The notes under the pieces are model-generated. The model had not been told where the DNA came from and made no database searches. It saw only the letters and a list, made by a program, of their open reading frames with translations. DNA of 64,000 nt from Histoplasma ohiense (Eukaryota > Ascomycota > Eurotiomycetes > Onygenales > Ajellomycetaceae): positions 4,464,001 to 4,528,000 of the forward strand of contig JAEVHH010000001.1 of assembly GCA_017607445.1 (NCBI GenBank), written 5' to 3'. This document shows, piece by piece, positions 1 through 9,791 of this stretch. Both the position numbers and the translations under genes were made by a program. Position 1 is the stretch's first letter. Each line of letters opens with the position of its first letter.

Positions 1-606
1 TGATTATAATTTTTTAGCGGATATTTTGATAAACCGAAAATATAGAATATATTTTGTATTGTAAAAATTTTATCAAATACATGATCGTATCTGATGGGTG
101 ATAGATTACATTACTTCAAATTATTTTCATTCATATCTTGTGTTGAGGGTTTGGATTGGTTCGTCCCCTCTACTACCAGCATGGCGCTGGTGAGAGATAA
201 CTCTTTTGCCCCAGTGGCCTAACATCTCGTTCTTTTGCAGATAAACATAAAAGTATGGTTGAAAATGGAATTTAATAGTACGTGATAAGAGAACTGGCTT
301 TTAATCTGGAACTTAATAATAAGGTGGTAACAAGCCAGTATAACTAAAGAATCTTTTAATTTGAACCGATGTATGTAGAGAAGATCGTGAACTTCACAGA
401 GAGAATCAAAGATCCGAATAAGAAATGAATGCAACGAAGAAGTTGAGATGGGAGTGTAAAGTAGAAAGGTTAAAAAGGTCAAAAAGAACCTCTTGATAAA
501 GTTCAAGTACTTTGTATGAGTCCATCTTACAGTAGTAAAGATTGGGATTCAGTATATATTGAAAAGAAAATTTGTAAAGGGCGTAGCAAAATTTTCCTCA
601 GCACCA

Positions 607-682
<76 letters not shown>

Positions 683-1107
683 CCTTTCTCTCTCCTCTCA
701 TTGGTTTTGTATATTTGTTTGTTGTGAGATTTTGAGGGTAGGGAGAAATGATGACGGCAAGCAGAACAAGTGGAAAAAACAGATTTGAATGAAAATGAGA
801 GACTATTTCGTCAAACTTTAGAAAACGAAGTCATGTGTATTACATAAGGCAAAGGGCTAGTTGGTTGATGCAAAAAAAAAAAAAAAATTAGGGAGAATTA
901 TTGAAAAATGACACACACAGGGGCAAAAACCTCGATTAATTAGAAGGAGGGTTGGAAAATGATAGCGTGTCACCCAAGCAGGAGAAAGGAGACTGCCTCG
1001 AAGACTGCCTTGGCAGGCTGGTTGAACAAGAAAAAAAAAAAAAAAAATCACATCTCAAAAAAAGAGGCTAGGAATTCTAGCAAGCAGCTGTTTCTCTCTA
1101 TCGTTGT
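1..1107. other. Intergenic, 3' of EB1 gene; no gene seen
   Basis: AT-rich sequence at the window edge, downstream of the minus-strand EB1 gene. Open frames here are short and low-complexity and none resembles a protein I know. It contains the AC/TC microsatellite at 607-679 and two short poly(A) runs near 871-886 and 1031-1046. Confidence 0.6.
607..679. repeat. Compound microsatellite (AC)14(TC)n
   Basis: Fourteen uninterrupted AC units at 607-634 pass directly into about 22 TC units up to 679. This is a simple-sequence repeat in non-coding DNA and likely to vary in length between isolates. Confidence 0.95.
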
Positions 1108-2975
1108 TTAAAACGTCTCTAATTCTTCGCTTGCCGCAGCCCCTTCAGCTTCGGGCGGAATTTCGAACCCCTCCTACATTAACGGTTCTTAGTTAGCAAC
1201 CATAATCTCTAAATGGCGAAGAAAGACCGATGGAACAGAATGTGAAAAACAAGACAAACTCGAAATCCAACAAAGCATATTAAGAAACCTAAGAGTGGGA
1301 AATAGGATTGTGATGACAAGGGAAAAGAAAGAAAGGGAAAGAAAACGGGGAGCCAAACACTACATACCTCAGTCGAATAGAGGATAGCTTGAATATGTTT
1401 CACGAGTGAATCATCATCTTTATCCAATTCAGGGTCCGCCTCGACAGCCTGCTGCAGCAACAGTTCGATATCCCGCAATTTCGCAAAGTAGAAATCGCGC
1501 TCTTTCTCCAGACCCGCAATGGCTTCCTTTTGCGCATTTATCTCCGACATTAGCGCGGCTGAGTTGGCGCTACCAGCGCCGCCGGCGAGACGTGGACGGC
1601 CGCCTGTCGAGTTCACAGGGGTCGTGCCACCTCGACGTGCGCCTGTGGCGGATGTAGTGCCTGGTCCACGGGTGGAATTGGAGGCAGGAGCCCCTGCAGC
1701 CTTTCGTCTGGCTAGGGCGTCATAATCACCACCCGGGTAGTATTGGTCCCAGTGTTTCTTGGTCCATTGGAGGAATTCAAGGTTATCTTGCATTCGGCAT
1801 TTGATGAGGTTTTCAACAGGGACGGGGCGGTCTATTTGGTGCCGTGTGAAGACGTCTAATAGGTTAAATTGTCAGAAATTGGGGATACATGTATTATTTG
1901 AAAGGCATCCCAACGGTATCTGACAAAGAGATATCCGCTATTGAAAGTCGGTTGCATGCTGGGGGTTCAATTTGGGAGAGAGATCTCGAGGGGCTCGTAC
2001 TTTGCAGGATCTTGAAGTTCTGGAGGTAGGCGTATTCAGTATTGACATTGAACTTGACCCTCGACATGGGCACATCCACTATGTCACGATCGAGTCCAAG
2101 TTGGTTAGTGATATGTCAATTGTTTTCTCCGGAAGGAATCCACATGAAGAGCACTAACTGTATATAGAATCAAAAACCTGGCATAGGGCAGCCCTATATC
2201 GATCACATGCGCAAAGCAGTATCTCGTCAGTCAATTTCCCATAGTAATTAATTTTCCAGTCCCATAAAATTCCGAAATATTCCAGAACCTCAGTGTCGTT
2301 TTTTTGCATGGCATCCCTTTGGTAACGAGACATTCATGTCCAGACAACCCTCTGCTTCCCGCAATCCAACACAAATCCCATACGAACTGCTCCCGTAAAA
2401 GCCATCCGGAACGCTTCCAAACTGGTTAAAGCCCCATAGAGCGCGAAGGCAGGATGGGGGGAGATGGAGGGGGAGGACAAAGTATAGCGGGAGGAAGGGA
2501 GCCGAACGAAACTCGACACAAAGGAAATTACATGAAAAAACTTATAGTGCATACCCGGTACCGCATTGCTCGACCTTGGTAACGTTCAGCTGCAGCAGGT
2601 TGTTCAGCCATGCCAACAGCTCTTGCCTGCATATTTGATCCCAATCCCAAAAAGGAACAGGAAGAGAATCATCAGCTTGAGATCACTTGTATGTGTGTTT
2701 CGGAGAGAAGCCAGAAGATGGCATTCAATATTTGGGCAAAGGAATGTAAAGGAAGATAAAAGGTTGGTTGGCGGGGAAAACTGTTATTTAATAGTACCGT
2801 TTTGCAGAGAGGAAATAAAAAAAAATAATAAAAAAATAAATCATAACGGGCTCGACCATCCCACCATTCCATCAATCAAACCTGCATAGTTTGCTTTTTC
2901 CCGGAAAGTAACAATGGGTGAAAAGATGAAGACGACACAAAAGTCATTCGAACGAACGTACCTGGATTCACCCAT
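1108..2975 (-). CDS. EB1/Mal3/Bim1 microtubule plus-end binding protein
   Basis: Tracks growing microtubule ends and recruits partners there. Six exons on the minus strand: 2975-2962, 2626-2555, 2193-2159, 2078-2001, 1855-1368, 1173-1108, giving 250 aa. Exon 1 is only 14 nt (MGES plus two bases) and exon 3 only 35 nt. Exons 1-5 build the N-terminal calponin-homology domain (about residues 1-115), seen in AALCQVFDSIY, VPMSRVKFNVNTEYAYLQNF and FLQWTKKHWDQYYPGGDYDA. A Ser/Thr/Gly-rich linker follows, then the EB1 dimerisation coiled coil (INAQKEAIAGLEKERDFYFAKL, about 170-230). The last 22-codon exon ends in an acidic tail closing with ETF, an EEY/F-like end known to bind CAP-Gly proteins. Length matches fungal EB1. 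All junctions are GT-AG and the frame closes, so identity is firm; the two micro-exons rest on splice signals and family fit. Confidence 0.93.
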
Positions 2976-4563
2976 GGCAAACAAAGATCAAAACGATATC
3001 AGGGGTCTGCGTATCCCTCCCTCAAACGGATGACTGGCCCGTTGTAAACTTTCTCGCACGTTGGTTTTTTCTTCGCGAGGCTGTACCTGTATGACCCCTG
3101 TGCGCAGGATACCCAGGATGGTTAGAACAAGAATAAAGGAGGGAGAGATATGTAGGTGGGATGGATAGGTAAAGAAGTATTGTACGTGTTGAGGCCGGAG
3201 GAGGCGAGGGGAGCAGGCGAGAGGAGAGGGGAGAACGCACAGATGCGGGTTGGACGATGATATTCAGGCGTTGAGGGTCGAGACAAGAGGACTTGAGAGG
3301 GAGTGGGGCAATGAGAGGGGAGGAGGGAGCAGAAAACAGAGAGAAGTACGCAGTATTTACTGCAGAACAAGCTGGTGAAGACGAAAAACCGTTCATACGT
3401 TTGTTCGATCGTTGGTTTGTTCGTTGTTCGGGTTTGTTTTGTTTTTCCTTCCCCCGGGATTGAGTCTAATACTGCCTATTTTATTTATTTATTTTTGCGC
3501 CCCACGCCGCAACGCCTTATTAGTTCACCCTGACAATTTTCATCCGCATCCAGAGCAACCAAGAAAGATGTAACGAAGTCAATTGTGTTATATATATATA
3601 TGGGACTTCCCTGGCCAAGGTGATTTAACTGCCTAAAGGAATGGATTCCCATGTTGCTTTTTGTTGTGATCCTGGCACCTCTTAAATGTCGTTGCTAAGG
3701 TTGTCAATTCCTTTCCTTCTGTGAAGTCCCGTTGTCAGGGAACACTTGCCCGCCCCCATAAAGGAGCCTTCAGCACTCGATTGAAGCACAATGGCCATCA
3801 ATTGGGTTTTTTATCAAATCCGCAGAATGAAATCATAACATAATTGAAAATCTCTATTCTTCTTTTAAAGTAAACATTAAGTATCAGACACGGAACACGT
3901 TTATTTCACAGTTGAGGCGGATAAATTATACATACGTACAGAGATATATATACATAACAACCACTTGACTGTTTTGCTACGGCCGGTCAAACGACACCGG
4001 TCAGAAACGAATCGGTTGACCCAGCTCTGGCCTACTGCAAAGAATATAAAACAGAGGAAGACATATATATATAGCATTGAAAATAGAACAACAGGAAAAG
4101 GAGCAGTGGTAGCAAAAACCCACAAGGCTGGGATCCCAATAAAGGTAAAAACGAGATGAAGATAAGATAATTCTAAAAGCTGTAGAAGGCAAGAGAAGGT
4201 AGAAAAGCAAAATACGAGTGAAGGATAGGTAGGGAAGGGAAGGGAGAAAAGAAATCAAAACTGAGATTAAAAAAAAAAAAAAAAAAAAAAAAAAGACCAT
4301 CTATGAAGGTAATACATGAAAATGCAACAAACATGCACAATAAAATGGTAAATGATTACAAGAACGCGTGATTAGAAAGAAGGAAAAGATGGCAATGAGG
4401 ATAAAATCATTCCTATTTGAAGAAAAACCAGGTAAAAGACGATGGAAAATGGGCCCGGAAAAAAAATGAGAATAAGAAATTACACAAAACGAGCAAGAAA
4501 AAGGGAAAATTGAAAAAAGCAAAGAGAGAAATATACTGCCCTTGAAATATAAACTCCTGTAAA
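2976..4563 (-). promoter_or_regulatory. EB1 promoter and pyrimidine-rich leader; 3' flank of F-box gene
   Basis: 1.6 kb between two minus-strand genes. On the minus strand the part next to EB1 (about 2976-3480) is rich in C and T, as in promoters and leaders of filamentous fungi. The distal part (3500-4560) is AT-rich with a run of about 26 A at 4269-4294, the 3' flank of the F-box gene. Open frames here are low-complexity and I see no separate gene. Confidence 0.5.
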
Positions 4564-6899
4564 TCACTCTTCAAGCATCTCAATCCCGTCAAGCCCATAC
4601 CCGAAATCCATAATGACCGCGCGCCCATCCTGACCCGCCGCGACAATCCGCCGATAATCACTCTTGGCACCGAGAATCCAACTCGACGTCCAAGTGGTCA
4701 AACTAATCGATAACTGCCCACTTGCCGCATCATACACCCTCACACTCCTATCGTAACTCCCACTGACTATCCGCCCATTTGTCGAATCCATATGCAATGA
4801 GCGCACGAGGGCCCAATGGCCCTTCAACTCGTTCACAAGCTCACCTGTGTTTGCATCGAATTGGTAGATGAGTTCATCGTTACCGCCCGCTAGGATTGTG
4901 CGAGCGTCCTCAGAGAACTCGACGCAGGCGAGGCCGCGGTTACGGCTGGTGAATTCTTTGATACATAGACCTGAGGTGATATTCCAGAGCTTGGCGACGC
5001 CGTCACCGCTGGCGGAGACGATCAGCTCACCGCGGAGCTGAACCGAGTTGACTGGCCCACGGTGGCCCAGGAGGCGTTTGACAAGCTCACCCGTACGCCG
5101 ATCCCAGATGCAGATGGTGGTATCTTTAGAGCAGGAGACAATGTATTTGTCATCGAAGCAGACGTCGAGGACGCCAGCTTGGTGGCCTGTGAGGCGACGG
5201 ATAGCTTTGTAATCGTTTTTGATATCCCAAACTATGCAGATATGGTCGGAAGAGCCAGTGACGAGGATTTCGTCGTCATATTGGAGGCAGAGGATGGAGC
5301 CGCGGTGGTAGTCACCTGTTGCAGAGGCTGGGGTAACATGGTCTGGTGAAGAGTGGACCGTGGGGCAGATGCTGATGAAAGGGAGTCGCGCAGATTCATC
5401 GTCTTCTGGAGCTTCGAATACAAGTCGGCCCTGTCTGAACGGTGATGGTGGATCAGGAGGAACTCCGATGACCTTGAGGCAAGGCCAGGGGTAGTGCGCA
5501 TCCCAGACACGTATAGTTCGGTCGCGGGAACCAGTGAGGATTTTGTTCCTACATTCGAGTTAGAAGAATAAAATTTTGTGGGTCCGGGACGACAATTTGC
5601 ATACTCATCAAACTGAACACAATAGACGCTGTCTTTGTGACCATGCAAGAAGATAGCCGCAGCTTTGCCCTTCTTCCAGCGAGATTCCAGAGCTCGTCGA
5701 ACGGCAAACATTTTCTTCCAGTCCTGGTTCGGTCGAATACGTCCTAACCCCATATACTTGGGTTGGCCGTTTGCTAGTTTTCCTGCCTTAGGCCAGCGTT
5801 TGTACTCATGCCAGAGCGCTGCTCTCCACACATGATGAGAAGAGGCAAGTTCGTGCCATTGATGGGAAACCAATTCTGCTTGTTTCAGCGAGTCGGAATC
5901 AAGAAACGAAAGGACGTGTGCCATGAGTTCGGCGGGCAGATAATCCATCGGATCTATGGCGGATAGAATCAGTATCGACCAGTTGCAAGAATTAGATGTG
6001 GGAATCATACTTTTGCGCACAACCTCCGAATCATCTTCAGAGACATCTACGCGATTCTGCAAGTTGACGTCAATGCCACTCTCAGAATCCCCTGCCACAT
6101 CTGACTCTTCAATCGGAGCCGTTTCAAATTCGAATATCTTCGAATCGTCCTGTGAGCTCACACGGCCAATTTTGACCATCTCATTTTGCGCAGCAGCAGC
6201 AGCTCTGGCAGCGGCGCCACGCGAGAGATCATCGGGGAGGATTGGCGGCTCCGAACCATTTCCTGGAATCGGATCTGTCACGCAAGGTAGCGGCGGGGGT
6301 GGTGAACCGTGACGGTTAAGCGTATTGAGACTACTGGCGGAAGGACCATGAAATGAACGACAGGTCTGGAATCCCACGACAGCTCCTGAATCGGCTGACC
6401 TATAGTCGTCCGAAATATTGCCATCATCATTCCCCGCCATTGGTACTGAGAGGCTATACTTGGAAGATTTGTGTCGAATAGTCAGGGAAAGGCGACGCGC
6501 AACGGCCCTCAATTCATGCGTGACACCATGGCGTAGATTGGAGAAGCTCTTGCTGGCACGATGTCTTGTTTTCAGAAGTGGAAACGCATTGTGATTCTCT
6601 GGTTCGAGATCGAGAAAGCTTGGTGTTGCAAAAGAACCAGATTGTACTTGTTGTTGCTGTTGATGATGTTGCTTTCCGGCGCTCGAGTCGCACACCGCAA
6701 TCTCATGGGAAAAGGGCGAAACCGCTTCTCGATAGCTTCCATCCTTATGAGGGACCCATACACCGGTGTGTGGACGCGAAGGTAACGGGGGCAAAGGGAG
6801 ATCAGCTCCAGCTATCGCAGTTTTGGGACGGAAGCTAGCTAGCAGAGAAGGTCGTCGACGGACAGGACGAGGGAGGTTTGCTGCGGTATTTGGCGACAT
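4564..6899 (-). CDS. F-box/WD40-repeat protein, probable SCF ubiquitin ligase substrate receptor
   Basis: Such proteins bind Skp1 through the F-box and a phosphorylated substrate through the WD40 propeller. Coding runs 6899-5605 and 5548-4564 around one certain intron, giving 759 aa. A second, in-frame intron at 5954-6010 is likely; if spliced the protein is 740 aa. The first ~310 residues are low-complexity, with an HQ-rich run near residue 80, basic stretches and proline runs. The F-box is about 316-360 (MDYLPAELMAHVLSFLD). Seven WD-type repeats follow from about 418: GHKDSVYCVQFDE, GSSDHICIVWDI, GHQAGVLDVCFDD, GHRGPVNSVQLRG, NRGLACVEFSED, KGHWALVRSLHMD and a degenerate last blade. Architecture recalls Met30, Cdc4 and Pof families, but the substrate cannot be told. 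The start is the first ATG after a pyrimidine-rich leader. Confidence 0.88.
5954..6010 (-). other. Probable in-frame 57-nt intron within the F-box gene
   Basis: On the minus strand this segment begins GTATGATTCC and ends CCATAG, with TACTGAT about 20 nt before the acceptor as a plausible branch site. It is 57 nt (a multiple of three) without a stop, so the frame stays open whether or not it is removed. Its translation is hydrophobic and atypical just before the F-box, which favours splicing. Confidence 0.65.
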
Positions 6900-7480
6900 T
6901 GGGAGGGTTCAAATAGTGAGAATCCGATTGGAATGGGAAGAGCGATTTTAAACAAGATTCTCCAAAAGGGGCAATAAGATAGAACAAGAAGCCGTGACTA
7001 TAATGTTACAGGTAGATTCGAGGAGGTCGAGAATGTTATCGATAGAGATCTAGGATAATGTCACATTCACCCGGAGTCCGGCGCTTTTGCTGGTTGAACC
7101 AGGACAATTTTCCAACGGCCACAAAAATAAATTATGGCAGGGAGGCGGTCGGACTCTTGAAGAAAGCTTTTCTGTTGATCTGCAACTTCTCAACTCCGTA
7201 GCGTCTGTAAAATAGGGGCCGATAGCGTAGACAATAGTGCGGACAAGAGCCCGAGCCACAACAGGATAGAAATGAGGACAAGTAAAAAGTGAGTGTGGCG
7301 TACTCCGTGGAATCGTAGTCAATACAACCAGAGGGTAAAGAAACAAGAGGGAAAGGTAGAACAGAAAATGAAACGAAAGACGGACAGAGACAAAGAAGAA
7401 CAACAAAAGAGAGGAGAGGGGAGGAGAGGAGAATAGAGCAGAGCTGGAGGTTTGTTGCTGGAGCGGCTCAACAGCAAAGA
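6900..7480 (-). promoter_or_regulatory. Pyrimidine-rich leader/promoter of the F-box gene
   Basis: On the minus strand, about 7330-7480 is almost wholly C/T tracts (CTCTCCTCCCCTCTCC and similar) directly upstream of the F-box start. Such tracts mark core promoters and leaders in filamentous fungi. The open frame across it is Leu/Phe/Ser-rich and does not look like protein. Confidence 0.5.
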
Positions 7481-7793
7481 AAGGAGATGTCAAATTTAAT
7501 TCACGATGTTTGTCGTGTTTGTTTGGCTCGGCAGAAAAAAAGCAAAAAAAAGAGCGGGCGTTGGCAATTTATGACCAATCACAGCCTGGAAAATTTTTCA
7601 CAATTGCCTTTTTGGACCGTGGCTGTCGAATTTTCAAACACTAGCAAGTTCTGTGGCGGGGGAGTTTGGCGTTGGACCTGAGGTGTGGGCCAATCAGATC
7701 TTCAGGTCGAGAGCACCTTCAGTGCCAGGACAAATTCTCCATGCACATAATAGTATACGCAGTACGGAGTATATATAGCCTTATCCATGGTCC

Positions 7794-7940
7794 TCACCTG
7801 CCTTGAAATGTGGACGGCTTCTCCCAAAGGCTGCCTTCTTCATATTGCCCCATGATCTCATGCATGGCTGCGTTGTTGGTACTAGTATCTGTACGTCCGT
7901 CCGAAGATCCTGCATCACAGGGAGCATCCCCATGTGCCAT
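7794..7940 (-). CDS. Short ORF (48 aa), unrecognised
   Basis: On the minus strand an ATG at 7940 opens a 48-codon frame (MAHGDAPCDAGSSDG...) closed by TGA at 7794. Its composition is balanced, unlike the surrounding low-complexity frames. It is preceded by a TATA-like GATATAAAAT about 90 nt upstream and a C/T-rich run. The stop lies inside a GTGAGG splice-donor-like sequence, so it could be a first exon, but no second exon is evident. I do not recognise the sequence. It could equally be chance. Confidence 0.25.
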   Translation of the reverse strand: MAHGDAPCDAGSSDGRTDTSTNNAAMHEIMGQYEEGSLWEKPSTFQGR

Positions 7941-8130
7941 ATTACTGAGAGAAGAAATTGAGCTGCGCTTTGTTGACTATTTGAGTTGAAAGAAAATTTT
8001 AAAAGGGGGAGATTTTATATCCCTCTTACAAACAACAACTGAAACTAATCACTACTGATTGCTTTGCTTTAAGGCCACATCTTGAAACGAAATAGTATTC
8101 TTCTCCTGCAAATTCATATGACAAGCAAGC

Positions 8131-8564
8131 TTACAAGTAGTAACGGAGAAGAACTCCCTCGGCCCAGGGCTCGAGGTCGCCTGGGTTGACCCCTGCCCCT
8201 GCCCGCAGCCTTCTCATATTCTGGAGACTATTATCCTGGAAAATCAGCCCCATAGTCTTTAGTCCAGTCGGTACAGTGTATGGTGCGTGTCTATTATTGC
8301 ATGCATGCCGCATTAATCAATGCCAGAGGGATCCTGGTATCCCCTTGTATCTATTCCCTCATGGATAATTCACACTGACTCTGTGCGGACGAGTCAAGGA
8401 GCACGCTCACCGCCCCTTAAAAAGTATTTTGAAATTTGTTTTACAAACCCCAACATAATATCGATATCATATCCTTGCAGAAGACTTACGTGCGTAGTAC
8501 CTTTGCTCTTTATCCCTGTTTCGTCACCGCCAGTGTCCCAAGTGTCAATGAGGGGTACCGCCAT
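8131..8564 (-). CDS. Candidate small two-exon gene (59 aa), unrecognised
   Basis: Proposed exons on the minus strand are 8564-8490 (25 codons from ATG, MAVPLIDTWDTGGDETGIK) and 8235-8131 (34 codons plus TAA, ending EPWAEGVLLRYYL). The donor is a perfect GTAAGT and the acceptor is TTTTCCAG, both in phase 0, and both exon translations look protein-like. The 254-nt intron is long for this genome. I recognise no family. A relic of a larger gene is an alternative. Confidence 0.3.
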
Positions 8565-9256
8565 GCGTAGAAGTGGGGTGGGCGTTAAGGGAGGGGCAAC
8601 CGGCAACCAAAAAAAAAAGTAGTGTGGATAAAAGTTGAGCTCTGCTGGCTTTTGGAGGGCTGGAGAGACAGACTCAAGATGAGGGATGCGCCTTGTGCGA
8701 TTTGTTGCGTGTGTACTGCATGTGTATGGACAGTGCAGGACAAATGCTATGTGATGATCGGGTGTGGAAATGCCTAAATGCCGAGGTGCGGATGGATGCA
8801 GACTGGACTTTGCGGAAAGTTATTCGAGGATTATGTTGTCCTGCTTGTTAATTTTGGGTTTGATCCAGCAAATAGAAGCCGAGCACCTGAGAAGTACTTG
8901 GTTTGTTGGAGGGTTGCTTCCTGGTTGATGGGACACAATTTTGAAAGAGGAGTGCAAGGAAGCAGGATTGTCACCCAGTACTAGTAGTCTTTTCAAATTC
9001 TACGCAACGGCCCGCATTGGCCCATTTCTCGTAAGGATATGCATGGGGAGCCGTTCATACCCTGCCAACGAGGCGCGGAATGGAAAAACAAATAATAGGA
9101 CAGAGGACAGTGCTGCGTGATCCCAGCAGGGAAGGCTGGAGCGGTTTCTTTATTTATGTGCTTTCATGAGAATGCATGATGCACATTGCTATTGACACTA
9201 TAAGTAACTAGTACTAATCAATGAATATCACCTCCTAGCAATCGCTGTCATTCAAC
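8565..9256. other. Intergenic; nothing recognised
   Basis: Non-coding sequence between the small-gene candidate and the transposable element. No conserved protein, RNA gene or repeat structure seen. Confidence 0.55.
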
Positions 9257-9258
9257 TA

Positions 9259-9789
9259 GTGAAATGGGAGTTGGGGTTACGCACTTTTGGCAGCGCGAGA
9301 ACAGGCAGCAGGACCGTGCAGTAAAGATCAATGTGTATTATATCTAACAAGCTATCTCAAATAACATAAGGAAAAGCATGTAGGAGAATCAACTAGAAGG
9401 AAAGGAATGAATGATAGAATCAAGACATAAGAAATTGTATACATGAAGAATACTCTGCATATATATATATATATATATATAAAAGAAAAGATCTATCTAG
9501 CAGATGATGGTGAGATGAATATATATCTATCTCGCCGCTGTTAGATAGATCTTCCTTTACAACGTACGATACACACACGACGACGCATGCATATGGAGTG
9601 TTGTTCACGCATGCGATTTCTTATGTCTTTGGTTGTATAATAGTTTCCTTTTCTTCTCAGTTGATTCTCCTACATGCTTTTTCTTATGTTATTTGAGATA
9701 GGTTGTTAGATATAATATACATTGATCTTGTGGTTGCTGCGCCTGTTCTCACACTGCAAAAAGCATGCAACCCCCATTTCCCATTTCAC
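9259..9789. mobile_element. MITE-like non-autonomous DNA transposon, long inverted arms, TA target duplication
   Basis: The left arm (9259 to about 9445) and right arm (about 9600 to 9789) are inverted repeats of each other over roughly 190 bp, about 80% identical by eye. The inner core is nearly exact (for example ATAACATAAG next to AAAAGCATGTAGGAGAATC). Both termini read GTGAAATGGGA inwards and each is flanked directly by TA (9257-9258 and 9790-9791). This matches the TA duplication of Tc1/mariner-type elements. The 150-bp centre holds an AT microsatellite and a smaller GATCTATCTA inverted pair. There is no transposase frame, so it depends on an enzyme supplied elsewhere. The whole element could fold into one long hairpin. 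Confidence 0.85.
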
Positions 9790-9791
9790 TA

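Noticed and set aside
7050..7493. 147-codon minus-strand ORF upstream of the F-box gene
   Set aside because: Translation of a pyrimidine-rich leader (Leu/Phe/Ser/Pro); better explained as promoter and 5' untranslated sequence.
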